Below are positions 1 to 6,636 of a DNA stretch of 7,857 nucleotides, piece after piece (within the stretch, counting starts at the first letter, position 1; each line of letters opens with the position of its first letter). A model generated the notes under the pieces. That model saw nothing but the letters and a program-made list of their open reading frames with translations, had not been told where the DNA came from and searched no databases. Position numbers and translations under genes: made by a program. The stretch lies in NCBI GenBank assembly GCA_023409795.1, contig JAEYQX010000074.1, positions 1 to 7,857 on the forward strand. Reading direction: 5' to 3'. Origin of the DNA: Pseudomonadota bacterium. Its GTDB lineage: Bacteria > Pseudomonadota > Alphaproteobacteria > Caulobacterales > Caulobacteraceae.

Positions 1-28
1 AGCCTCCGCCCCCAAACTTGGAGGACCC

Positions 29-1033
29 ATGGCTGACGACGCTTCCATCCACCCTGTCCGCGACCTGGCCCAGCCGCGCCACGACTGGACCTTGCCGGAG
101 GTAGAGGCGCTTTTTGCCCTGCCCTTCATGGAGCTGGTCTATCGGGCCGCGACGGTCCACCGCCGCTGGTTTGATCCCAGTGAGGTCCAGAAAAGCCAGC
201 TTCTGTCGGTCAAGACCGGCGGCTGCGCCGAGAACTGTGGCTATTGCTCCCAGTCCGCCAGCTTCCAGACCGGGCTCAAGGCCGAAAAGCTGATGGAGCC
301 GACCGCCGTGATCGCCGAGGCCATGGCCGCCAAGGCAGGCGGGGCCAGCCGCTTCTGCATGGGGGCGGCATGGCGCGAGCTGAAGGACCGCGACACGCCG
401 AAGCTGGCCGCCATGATTTCCGGCGTAAAGGCCCTGGGGCTGGAAACCTGCGCCACCCTGGGAATGCTGAGCGCCGACCAGGCGCGCCAGTTGAAGGCCG
501 CAGGCCTGGACTACTACAACCACAACCTCGACACCGGCCCGGACTACTACGACCAGGTGGTGACCACCCGCACCTATCAGGACCGGCTGCAAACCCTGGA
601 ACACGTGCGTGATGCGGGGATGAGCACCTGCTGCGGCGGGATCGTCGGCATGGGCGAGGCGCGCCGCGATCGCGCGGGTCTGCTGCACGCCCTGGCCACC
701 CTGCCCGTCCATCCGGACAGCCTGCCGGTCAATGCCCTGGTGCCGGTGGGCGGCACGCCCCTGGGCGAGCGGGTGTTGAAGGAGGGCGAGATCGACCCGA
801 TCGAGTTCGTGCGCACCGTCGCCGTAGCGCGCCTGGTTTGCCCCAGGTCCATGGTGCGGCTGTCAGCCGGTCGCGAGGGCATGAGCGCCGAGATGCAGGC
901 CCTGTGCTTCCTGGCCGGGGCCAACTCCATCTTTGTCGGCGGCAAGCTTCTGACCACCCCCAATCCGGAGGAAGACGCGGACAGCCAGCTGTTCGCCCTG
1001 CTGGACCTGAAGCCCATGCCGGTCCGGGCCTGA
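29..1033 (+). CDS. bioB: Biotin synthase BioB (radical SAM)
   Basis: Converts dethiobiotin to biotin by radical-based sulfur insertion, the last step of biotin synthesis; cytosolic, acting as a homodimer with a [4Fe-4S] and a [2Fe-2S] cluster. The 334-residue protein is full length for the family. The radical-SAM motif CAENCGYC gives the [4Fe-4S] ligands Cys66, Cys70 and Cys73. The [2Fe-2S] ligands match Cys110 (RFCMGAAW), Cys141 (ETCATLG), Cys201 (TCCGGIVG) and Arg277 (VRLSAGRE), equivalent to E. coli Cys97, Cys128, Cys188 and Arg260. YNHNLDTGPDYY (163-174) is the conserved substrate/SAM-site segment. The ATG at 29 follows a strong GGAGGA (20-25) with a 4-nt spacer, the clearest ribosome binding site in the window. 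No other bio gene is visible. The gene is transcribed against all the others and ends 24 bp from the YibQ-like gene. The residue assignments rest on alignment from memory, but the family call is secure. Confidence 0.98.
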   Translation: MADDASIHPVRDLAQPRHDWTLPEVEALFALPFMELVYRAATVHRRWFDPSEVQKSQLLSVKTGGCAENCGYCSQSASFQTGLKAEKLMEPTAVIAEAMAAKAGGASRFCMGAAWRELKDRDTPKLAAMISGVKALGLETCATLGMLSADQARQLKAAGLDYYNHNLDTGPDYYDQVVTTRTYQDRLQTLEHVRDAGMSTCCGGIVGMGEARRDRAGLLHALATLPVHPDSLPVNALVPVGGTPLGERVLKEGEIDPIEFVRTVAVARLVCPRSMVRLSAGREGMSAEMQALCFLAGANSIFVGGKLLTTPNPEEDADSQLFALLDLKPMPVRA

Positions 1034-1057
1034 CCGGGCTGACCACTCAGGTCGGGA

Positions 1058-2257
1058 TCAGCGGCCGGGGCGACGTGTCATGGCCGAGGCCGGGGCCAGT
1101 TGCAGGCCGCGCGCCTCCAGGCCTGCGGTCCAGCGCGCAGCCGCCTCGACGGTGACCGGATAGCTGAAGCCGGTGCCCAGGGCCGCGCCGCGTGTCTTGG
1201 CCGCCGCCTCAAGCGCATTCAGTTGCCCCAGGATGGCCGCCGGGCTCTGCTGTTCGTCGATGATGCGGTCGGCGCTGGCGCGGGCAAAGGCACCGGGGCG
1301 ACGGCGCATGGTGCCATCGTCGACAAAGGCCACGCCGCGCTGGCGCAGCACGCCCAGCATGGCCGACATCCCCTCATCGGACCCGGCAAAGCGGTCGCCC
1401 AGATAGTTGGTCATGGCGAAGTAGCCGCTGGCCCGGCTCATCAGCCAGTCCATCTTGGTCTCGACATCATCGGCCCCGCCCTCGGCCAGCAGGGTATAGG
1501 GGCCAGGGTCGTTGTCGGGATAGCCGGTCGGCTCCATCGGCAGTTCGATCATCACCTCATGGCCATGGGCCCGGGCCATGTCGATCCAGGCCTGCAGCCC
1601 GTCGGCATAGGGCACGAAGCTCAGCGTCACCTCGGCGGGCAGCCGCTCGATGGCCGCGCGCGTGGTCACGGCGTTGAGCCCCAGGCCCCCGACGATCAGG
1701 GCCACCATGGGCTTGCCGTTTGAACTGAAGGGCCGGGCATAGGCCTGGGCGGGCACGCGGCCGTCTGAGGCAATGCGGGGCACCGGGCCATTGGGTCCGG
1801 GCGAATAAAGGCCCGCCAGCGGGGCCTTGGGCAGGGGGTTGGACGGTGCCCGCACCGGGGCGCTGAGCGGCAGCCCACCGGCCACGCTGGCCCCGTCAGG
1901 CAGGGTGATCAGGGCCTCGCCTCCGGGATCGCCTCCTTCCAGCACCAGGCCCTCCGGCCCCGCCAGGTCCTGGTAGAGATCAAGCCCGCTGACACTGAAG
2001 GCCTCCATTCCCGGCGGGACCTGCGAGAGGGGTGGCGCCTTCTGCACCGCGACCTGGGCCGATGGCAGGGCCGCGCGCGGATCGCCGAAGACGGAGACAA
2101 ACAGGGCCGCGGTCGCCAGAACAAACACCCCGGCCGCGCCCGCCGCCACCGGCGGCTTCTTCAGGGCAAGCAGGATCCTGTCCACGGACGTGGGGGCGCG
2201 ATCCTCCGGCGGCGTGCCGGCGGTTGCGGCGAGTGCAGACTGACGCTTGGCGAACAT
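1058..2257 (-). CDS. YibQ-like divergent polysaccharide deacetylase family protein, membrane anchored
   Basis: A 399-residue protein with a short cytoplasmic N-terminus, one membrane segment at about 36-57, a Pro/Ala/Gly-rich linker (about 60-180) and a C-terminal divergent polysaccharide deacetylase domain (about 183-392, the former DUF610 family that includes E. coli YibQ). Recognisable family blocks are VALIVGGLGLN (185-195), LPAEVTLSFVPYADG (206-220), GHEVMIELPMEP (232-243), DPGPYTL (250-256), MTNYLGDRF (282-290) and FVDDG (311-315). The position of the metal-binding Asp pair near the start of the NodB-like fold is Gly-Gly here, so deacetylase activity is doubtful. The domain should face the periplasm. 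It follows ctpA after 124 bp on the same strand and belongs to the envC-ctpA cluster; in E. coli yibQ likewise follows envC, which suggests an envelope or division role. The ATG at 2257 has no clear Shine-Dalgarno but is supported by the N-terminal topology. True substrate unknown. Confidence 0.9.
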   Translation of the reverse strand: MFAKRQSALAATAGTPPEDRAPTSVDRILLALKKPPVAAGAAGVFVLATAALFVSVFGDPRAALPSAQVAVQKAPPLSQVPPGMEAFSVSGLDLYQDLAGPEGLVLEGGDPGGEALITLPDGASVAGGLPLSAPVRAPSNPLPKAPLAGLYSPGPNGPVPRIASDGRVPAQAYARPFSSNGKPMVALIVGGLGLNAVTTRAAIERLPAEVTLSFVPYADGLQAWIDMARAHGHEVMIELPMEPTGYPDNDPGPYTLLAEGGADDVETKMDWLMSRASGYFAMTNYLGDRFAGSDEGMSAMLGVLRQRGVAFVDDGTMRRRPGAFARASADRIIDEQQSPAAILGQLNALEAAAKTRGAALGTGFSYPVTVEAAARWTAGLEARGLQLAPASAMTRRPGR

Positions 2258-2322
2258 GGCAGGCGGCGCTCGATGACCAGATCAACTGACAGAACCGCAC
2301 AATGCGATCCTTCAGCCCCCAC

Positions 2323-2356
2323 TTATCAACAGCGCCGGTTAAGAAACCCTAACGGC
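2323..2356. promoter_or_regulatory. Imperfect inverted repeat with DnaA-box-like motif in ctpA/YibQ-like spacer
   Basis: The 124-bp spacer 2258-2381 is locally AT-richer than the genes beside it. It holds an imperfect inverted repeat: GCCGGTTA (2334-2341) against TAACGGC (2350-2356), a 7-bp stem with one bulged base and an 8-nt loop. A nested GGTT-AAGA-AACC (2337-2348) is also present. The TTAA-N6-CTAA pattern at 2339-2352 resembles a CtrA site (TTAA-N7-TTAA) but has the wrong spacing and one mismatch. TTATCAACA (2323-2331) differs by one base from the DnaA box TTATCCACA. The block lies about 65-100 bp upstream of the YibQ-like ATG on the - strand. It could be an operator for that gene or a weak ctpA terminator; there is no T-tract after the stem. 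I found no convincing -35/-10 pair. Inference only. Confidence 0.3.
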
Positions 2357-2381
2357 CCGTTCACCACGTCCGGGCGCGGCC

Positions 2382-3812
2382 TCAGTCCTGCTTCGGTCGG
2401 TTGTCCGGCGTGATTTCGGGCGGGGCAGCGGGCCGTTCGGGCTTGTCGGGATCGACGGGGGCCTCGGCCTCGGCCCCGGCCGTTTCCGTTCCCGGCTCCG
2501 TGACGACCACGGTCTCGGGTGCGGCGGCCAGGCGGGACAGGTCGCCGCCCGCGCGCAGCACATCCAGCGCCCGCTCAAGCTGGTAGTCCCGGGTCTTGTC
2601 ATAGTCGGGACCGGGGGCCTCACGCGGGGTATGGGCCCCGCGCCGCTCTTCGCCGATCGAGGAATCCAGCGCCGTCGAATAGGCCGCTTCCGAATAGATG
2701 AAGCTGGAGCGCGAGACGATCTTGGCCTCGGCCTCGGAGCGGGCGACCTCAAGGTCCGGCTCGATGCCGATCTTCTGGATCGAGCGACCTGACGGCGTGT
2801 AGTAGCGGGCCGTGGTCATCGACAGGGCCCCGTCGGCCCCGCCGCGCAGGGGCATGACCGTCTGGACCGAGCCCTTGCCGAAGCTGGTCAGGCCAACGAC
2901 CGTGCCCCGCTCCTGGTCCTTCAGAGCCCCGGCGACAATCTCGGAGGCCGAGGCCGAGCCATAGTTGATCAGGACCACGACCGGCAGGCCGCCGGTCAGG
3001 TCGCCCGGCTTGGCCGAATAGCGCTCGATCTGCTCAGGCTTGCGGCCGCGCTGGCTGACGATCTCGCCGCGTTCCAGGAAGGCGTCGGACACGTCGATGG
3101 CCGCCGTCAGCAGGCCCCCGCCGTTGTTGCGCAGGTCAAGGACATAGCCCTTGATACCCGGCTTTTCGGCCTGCAGGCGCTGGATGGTTTCGGTCAGTTC
3201 GCGCCCGGTATTCTCGTTGAAGGTCGAAATCCGCAGGTAGCCGAAATCGCCTTCCAGGCGGCCGGTGACGGATTCAACCTTGATAGTCTCGCGCGTCAGG
3301 GTGACTTCGCGCGGTTCCTCGCCGTCGCGCAGGAAGGTGACCTTTACGCTGGTGCCGATGGCCCCGCGCAGCTTGGACGAGACCTCGGACACCGTCAGGC
3401 CCGCCGCGCTCTGGCCCTCGATGGCACTGATGACGTCGCCGGCCTGGACGCCCTCGCGAGCGGCGGGGCTGTCGTCCATCGGCGAGACGACCTTCACCAG
3501 CCCGCCCTCGGCCGTGATGGTCAGGCCCACGCCCGAATACTCGCCCGAGGTGCGCTCGCGCAGCTCATCGAACGACTTGGGCGGCATATAGTTGGAGTGG
3601 GGATCCAGCGCCCCCATCATGCCCTGCAGGGCCGCCTCGATCAGCTTCTTGTTGTCGACCGGGACGACATAATACTGCTCGACCATGCCCAGCACGTCGC
3701 CGAACAGCTCCAGCATGCGGAAGGTCTCGTTCCGCGGGGTCTGGCTGGCGACGGCAACGGCCGACCCGCCCAGGGCCACAGCCGCACAACCGATGAGAAG
3801 CAGTTTACGCAT
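2382..3812 (-). CDS. ctpA: C-terminal processing peptidase (S41A serine protease, CtpA)
   Basis: A periplasmic serine protease of the CtpA/CtpB/Prc family that cleaves proteins near exposed C-termini. In several bacteria such proteases trim cell-wall hydrolases or their regulators; the substrate here is unknown. The 476-residue protein has a Sec-type signal peptide (about 1-23), a helical N-terminal part with ALDPHSNYM (68-76), a PDZ domain (about 94-167) and the S41 core (about 185-355). The catalytic Ser288 lies in GSASASEI (285-292), with Lys313 in SFGKGSVQ and Gln317. The 25- and 4-residue spacings match Ser309/Lys334/Gln338 of B. subtilis CtpB, so it should be active. The C-terminal tail from about 436 is acidic, Pro-rich and low in complexity. 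The start at 3812 has only a weak purine-rich stretch (AAAGAGA) upstream. It lies 109 bp after envC on the same strand, and no terminator or clear promoter is visible between them. Confidence 0.97.
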   Translation of the reverse strand: MRKLLLIGCAAVALGGSAVAVASQTPRNETFRMLELFGDVLGMVEQYYVVPVDNKKLIEAALQGMMGALDPHSNYMPPKSFDELRERTSGEYSGVGLTITAEGGLVKVVSPMDDSPAAREGVQAGDVISAIEGQSAAGLTVSEVSSKLRGAIGTSVKVTFLRDGEEPREVTLTRETIKVESVTGRLEGDFGYLRISTFNENTGRELTETIQRLQAEKPGIKGYVLDLRNNGGGLLTAAIDVSDAFLERGEIVSQRGRKPEQIERYSAKPGDLTGGLPVVVLINYGSASASEIVAGALKDQERGTVVGLTSFGKGSVQTVMPLRGGADGALSMTTARYYTPSGRSIQKIGIEPDLEVARSEAEAKIVSRSSFIYSEAAYSTALDSSIGEERRGAHTPREAPGPDYDKTRDYQLERALDVLRAGGDLSRLAAAPETVVVTEPGTETAGAEAEAPVDPDKPERPAAPPEITPDNRPKQD

Positions 3813-3921
3813 TCAGTCTCTTTCTCGTCCCGGCAACTGCCCCGTCCGGTTCGGGATGCAGCAGCGCCGATAGAACCAGCCTATGGCCGGATTTGAAAGG
3901 TTTTTCCCGCAGGGGCTGGCC

Positions 3922-5016
3922 CTACTGCAGCCACGGGGCCGGATCGATCGGCCGCTCGGCCCGCCGCAGTTCGAAATAGACCTCGCCATCCTCGCCGGTC
4001 TGGCCGATGGCCTGGCCCTCGGCGACCCTCTGGCCCACGTCGACCGAGGCCTGGTCCAGGCCCGCCACCACGGCGCGCCAGCCCGGCCCGATATCCAGGA
4101 TGACCACCTCGCCCCACGCCTTCAGCGGCCCGGCATAGGCGACCTGCGCCGGGGCCGGGGCCACCACGGCTTCCTGGCTGGAGCGCCAGCGCCAGCCGCT
4201 GGAGCCGTCGCCAAATCTCTGTGAGGGAATGCCCTGGATCGGCGCGGTCAGGCGACTGCGCCCGCCCGGCAGGCGCGTGACGATGACCTCGCCGCTGGTC
4301 TCGGCCAGCTGAGGCTTCTGGCCGCCCAACTCGCGGATGCGGGCCTCCAGCGCCCGGGTCGCCCGCTCCGAGCGCGCGGCCTCGGCCCGCAGGACGGTGC
4401 GCAGGGCCTGCTTGCGGTTGGTCAGGCTCTCGATCTCGGCGCGGCGATTGCTCTGGGCGCTCTCGACGGTAAACAGGCGCTCGCTGGACAGGGCCGCCAG
4501 GCGACGGATGCGATGCAGCTCGGCCTGGCGCTCGACCAGGGCCTCGGCCCGGGCCTGGAGTTCCGGCGTGATGGCACGGATCAGGATCGAGGCCCGCACG
4601 GTATCGACCGCCTGGTCCGCCGGGATCAGCAGCGGCGGGGGCGGCTTGCGGCTCATCATCTGCAGGGCGGACAGCAGCCGCCCCTGCCCGGCCTGCTCGC
4701 GCGACAGGTCGGTCAGCAGGTCTGCCTCGCGCTCGCCCAGTTCCTTCAGGCGCGCGCGCTGGGCCTGGAGCTGCAGGTCATCGGCCGCCTCGGCCCGGCG
4801 CAGGGCGGCCAGCTGGCGGTCCAGGTCGATCAGTTCCTCGCTGGCCTCGGCCGCCTCGGCGCGCAGGCGGCGGGCGCGGGCGAACTCGTCACGATATTCG
4901 GACTGGAGCCGGGTCAGCTCGGGATTGGGATCGGCCTGGCGCTGGCCCGCTGCCGGACCGGCCACAGCCAGGGCCAGGCAGGACGACAGCAGGAGAAAGG
5001 CAGGGCCACGATGCAT
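3922..5016 (-). CDS. envC: EnvC/LdpF-like murein hydrolase activator with degenerate LytM (M23) domain
   Basis: A predicted periplasmic protein that activates an N-acetylmuramoyl-L-alanine amidase during septal peptidoglycan splitting, by analogy with E. coli EnvC and Caulobacter LdpF. The 364 residues comprise a signal peptide (about 1-24), long charged helices typical of coiled coil (about 33-117 and 150-232) and a C-terminal LytM/M23 fold (about 257-364). The fold is recognisable from VVAPAPAQVAYAG (284-296), WGEVVILDIG (301-310), the V-x-x-GQ-x-V-x-x-GQ-x-I-G strand (327-338) and VYFELR (346-351). The zinc ligands are missing: there is no HxxxD (274-280 reads GWRWRSS) and VYFELR stands where HxH should be. 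The only histidines are His2 and His168. It should therefore bind rather than cut peptidoglycan. Its ATG shares one base with the rlmH stop (TGATG), which fixes the start and points to translational coupling. Confidence 0.92.
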   Translation of the reverse strand: MHRGPAFLLLSSCLALAVAGPAAGQRQADPNPELTRLQSEYRDEFARARRLRAEAAEASEELIDLDRQLAALRRAEAADDLQLQAQRARLKELGEREADLLTDLSREQAGQGRLLSALQMMSRKPPPPLLIPADQAVDTVRASILIRAITPELQARAEALVERQAELHRIRRLAALSSERLFTVESAQSNRRAEIESLTNRKQALRTVLRAEAARSERATRALEARIRELGGQKPQLAETSGEVIVTRLPGGRSRLTAPIQGIPSQRFGDGSSGWRWRSSQEAVVAPAPAQVAYAGPLKAWGEVVILDIGPGWRAVVAGLDQASVDVGQRVAEGQAIGQTGEDGEVYFELRRAERPIDPAPWLQ

Positions 5017-5480
5017 CAGTCGCGATGATAGGGCGAACCGGCCAGGATAGTCACGGCCCGATAGAGCTGCTCGGCCAGCATGGCGCGGGCCAGGGCATGG
5101 GGCCAGGTCTGCGGCCCGAAGGCCAGGGTCGAGCGCGCCGCGCGCCGCACGCTTTCGTCCAGGCCATCGGCCCCACCAATGGCAAAGACCAGACGCCGCT
5201 CTCCCTGGTCGCGCAGGGTGGCGATGTGGTCGGCGAAGGCGCGCGAGGCATAGGTCTTGCCCCGCTCGTCACAGGCGATCAGGTGCGCGCCCTCGGCGGC
5301 GGCAAGCAGCAGCTCGGCCTCCGGGCCCTTGCCGGGCTTGCGCGGATCCAGGTCAAGAAGTTCGAGGGGGCCCAGCCCCAACGGACGGCCCGCAAGGGTC
5401 GCCCGTCGGGCATAGTCATCTGCCAAGGTGGCTTCGGGACCGCGCCCCGGCTTGCCGATGGCGGCGATCGCCAGCTTCAT
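5016..5480 (-). CDS. rlmH: 23S rRNA pseudouridine-1915 N3-methyltransferase RlmH
   Basis: A SPOUT-class methyltransferase that uses SAM to methylate N3 of pseudouridine 1915 in helix 69 of 23S rRNA, acting late on assembled 70S ribosomes. The 154-residue length is normal for RlmH (YbeA). The protein starts MKLAIAAIGKP and has the SAM-binding knot segment FAIGGADGL (99-107). It ends with the family signature HALARAMLAEQLYRA (128-142) and SPYHRD (149-154), the conserved C-terminal block that contributes to the active site and dimer. The ATG at 5480 has no Shine-Dalgarno, but it gives the canonical N-terminus. It lies 22 bp after rsfS and overlaps envC by one base, so the three are probably one transcript. 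Pairing with rsfS is very common in bacteria. Confidence 0.97.
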   Translation of the reverse strand: MKLAIAAIGKPGRGPEATLADDYARRATLAGRPLGLGPLELLDLDPRKPGKGPEAELLLAAAEGAHLIACDERGKTYASRAFADHIATLRDQGERRLVFAIGGADGLDESVRRAARSTLAFGPQTWPHALARAMLAEQLYRAVTILAGSPYHRD

Positions 5481-5502
5481 GACAGCAGCAGGGTCAGATC
5501 AG

Positions 5503-5931
5503 TCAGACGTTGCCAGCGCCACGGTGCGCGCTGTCGACGGCCCAGATCTTTTCGATGTTGTAGAAGGTACGCACTTCGGGGCGGAACAGGTGGACGATGA
5601 CGTCACCGGCATCCAGCAGAACCCAGTCGCAATGCGGCAGGCCTTCGACCTTGACCTTGCCCAGGCCCTGGTCCTTGAACAGGCGCAGCAGGTGGTCGGC
5701 CAGGGCCCCGACGTGGCGGTGCGAACGACCCGAAGCCACGATCATGGCGTCGGACATCGGGCTTTTGCCACGAAGGTCGATCAGGACCATGTCCTGAGCC
5801 TTGTCTTCATCGAGCTTGGCGATGATGGCGCGTTCCAGGTCGGTGGTCCCGACCGGCAGCGGTGCCTGATCGCCAGAACTGGGACCGCCGTCCTGACCGT
5901 CTTCGGAATGGACGGAATCGCTCGGGTCCAT
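5503..5931 (-). CDS. rsfS: Ribosome silencing factor RsfS (Iojap/YbeB family)
   Basis: Binds ribosomal protein uL14 on the 50S subunit and blocks joining with the 30S, lowering translation when nutrients are short. The 142-residue protein has a poorly conserved acidic N-terminal extension (1-30) and then the full RsfS domain (about 31-131): LDEDKAQDMVLIDL (40-53), MIVASGRSHRHV (63-74), VEGLPHCDWVLLDAGDVIVH (95-114) and FRPEVRTFYNIEKIW (116-130). It lies 117 bp after nadD and 22 bp before rlmH, the usual order. The ATG at 5931 is the only ATG, GTG or TTG in frame upstream of the domain, yet it has no Shine-Dalgarno. The frame stays open upstream to a TAA at 6010-6012, and a CTG at 5991 with a well-spaced GGGAG (5999-6003) would add 20 residues. 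The domain call is firm; the exact start is not. Confidence 0.96.
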   Translation of the reverse strand: MDPSDSVHSEDGQDGGPSSGDQAPLPVGTTDLERAIIAKLDEDKAQDMVLIDLRGKSPMSDAMIVASGRSHRHVGALADHLLRLFKDQGLGKVKVEGLPHCDWVLLDAGDVIVHLFRPEVRTFYNIEKIWAVDSAHRGAGNV

Positions 5932-6022
5932 TTCAGAGGCCGCGTTGGAGAAGGCGGCATTGTGCGCATCGTGCGCGGACGAGGGGGTCAGCGTAGGGCT
6001 CCCAGGAGGTTACTAAAGGCTC

Positions 6023-6052
6023 AATCTAGCACAGTCCGGGCCCGGGAGTCAC
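6023..6052 (-). promoter_or_regulatory. Candidate sigma70-type promoter for rsfS-rlmH-envC, overlapping a GANTC site
   Basis: Read on the - strand, GTGACT (6052-6047) could be the -35 box (TGAC core shared with TTGACA/TTGACG). It is followed after 18 nt by TAGATT (6028-6023), four of six matches to TATAAT. TGC directly in front makes an extended -10, and GCTAGATT matches seven of eight positions of the Caulobacter -10 consensus GCTANAWC as I remember it. Transcription would start near 6013-6016, leaving a leader of roughly 80 nt before the rsfS ATG. A GAGTC (6046-6050), the CcrM target GANTC, overlaps the -35 box, and a perfect CCGGGCCCGG palindrome (6036-6045) fills the spacer. The -35 box also contains the nadD stop codon. 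If real, rsfS, rlmH and envC can be transcribed independently of nadD. Confidence 0.38.
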
Positions 6053-6636
6053 CCTTTGCCGACCAGACTACCACCATTGGCGCGTATGGCCGTCGACGAG
6101 CGGGGATTGAGCGGGGCCGTCAGATAGGTCCAGGCCGGGGCTTTCAGGCTGGCCACCAGTCCCGCCTGGGCAGCCGGGATACGGTAGCGGGCAAAGCGCG
6201 CAGCCGCCGGTGCGGTCAGGCTGTCCAGCAGGCTGCCCGGCCGCGCGACCACGGCCATGGGCATCATCCGCATGATGTCGGTCCAGCCCCGCCAGCGGTG
6301 GAAACTGGCCAGGTTGTCCGATCCCATCAGCCAGACAAACTGGACCCCCGGATAGCGGGCCTTCAGCACCCGCAGGGTGTCCACCGTCCAGCGGGTATTG
6401 GCCCGGGTCTCGAAATCCGAGACCAGCATGGCAGGCCCGGCCTTGCTGGCCGCCTGTCGGGCCGAGGCCATCCGCAGCGCCAGGGGGGCCATCTCCTGCG
6501 TCGACTTCAGCGGGTTCTGGGGCGAGACCAGCCAGACCACCCGGTCCAGACCCAGGCGGCGCAGCGCCGTCTCGGCCACATGGACGTGGCCCTCATGGGC
6601 CGGATTGAACGAGCCGCCGAACTGCCCGACCTTCAT
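6049..6636 (-). CDS. nadD: Nicotinate-nucleotide adenylyltransferase NadD
   Basis: Transfers AMP from ATP to nicotinate mononucleotide, forming deamido-NAD in NAD biosynthesis; cytosolic. With the ATG at 6636 the protein has 195 residues, like compact NadD enzymes. It begins at the nucleotidyltransferase motif, GGSFNPAHEGH (7-17), with the ATP-phosphate-binding His14 and His17. It continues with VVWLVSPQNPLK (33-44), FVWLMGSDN (100-108) followed by the conserved FHRW, and the C-terminal SSTAIR (180-185), the ISSTxIR-type motif. The frame is open further upstream with no other ATG. TTG codons at 6771, 6723 and 6666 could start longer forms; the one at 6723 has AAAGAG six bases upstream. Alphaproteobacterial NadD proteins often have a short extension ending 'PGM', as here, so the true start may be upstream. 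It sits in front of rsfS and rlmH, as in many bacteria. Confidence 0.94.
   Translation of the reverse strand: MKVGQFGGSFNPAHEGHVHVAETALRRLGLDRVVWLVSPQNPLKSTQEMAPLALRMASARQAASKAGPAMLVSDFETRANTRWTVDTLRVLKARYPGVQFVWLMGSDNLASFHRWRGWTDIMRMMPMAVVARPGSLLDSLTAPAAARFARYRIPAAQAGLVASLKAPAWTYLTAPLNPRSSTAIRANGGSLVGKG

Noticed and set aside
1039..1055. Small hairpin (6-bp stem including one G-T pair) between the convergent bioB and YibQ-like genes as a bidirectional terminator
   Set aside because: The stem is short and no T-run follows on either strand; it may occur by chance in this GC-rich spacer.
3780..3812. LIGC near the CtpA N-terminus as a lipobox
   Set aside because: The cysteine is residue 9, leaving too short a hydrophobic stretch before it, while the hydrophobic segment continues past it to about residue 23 as in a normal Sec signal peptide. 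The LSSC in EnvC (Cys13) was rejected for the same reason.
3813..3921. envC-ctpA spacer: inverted CCAGCC (3876-3881) / GGCTGG (3914-3919) and a weak promoter-like TTTCAA-N17-TTCTAT
   Set aside because: Six-bp arms 32 bases apart are not significant at this composition, and the promoter boxes match only three of six positions each. I see no convincing control element in this spacer.
6036..6045. CCGGGCCCGG palindrome after nadD as a terminator
   Set aside because: A perfect 10-bp palindrome cannot form a hairpin with a useful loop, and no T-tract follows.
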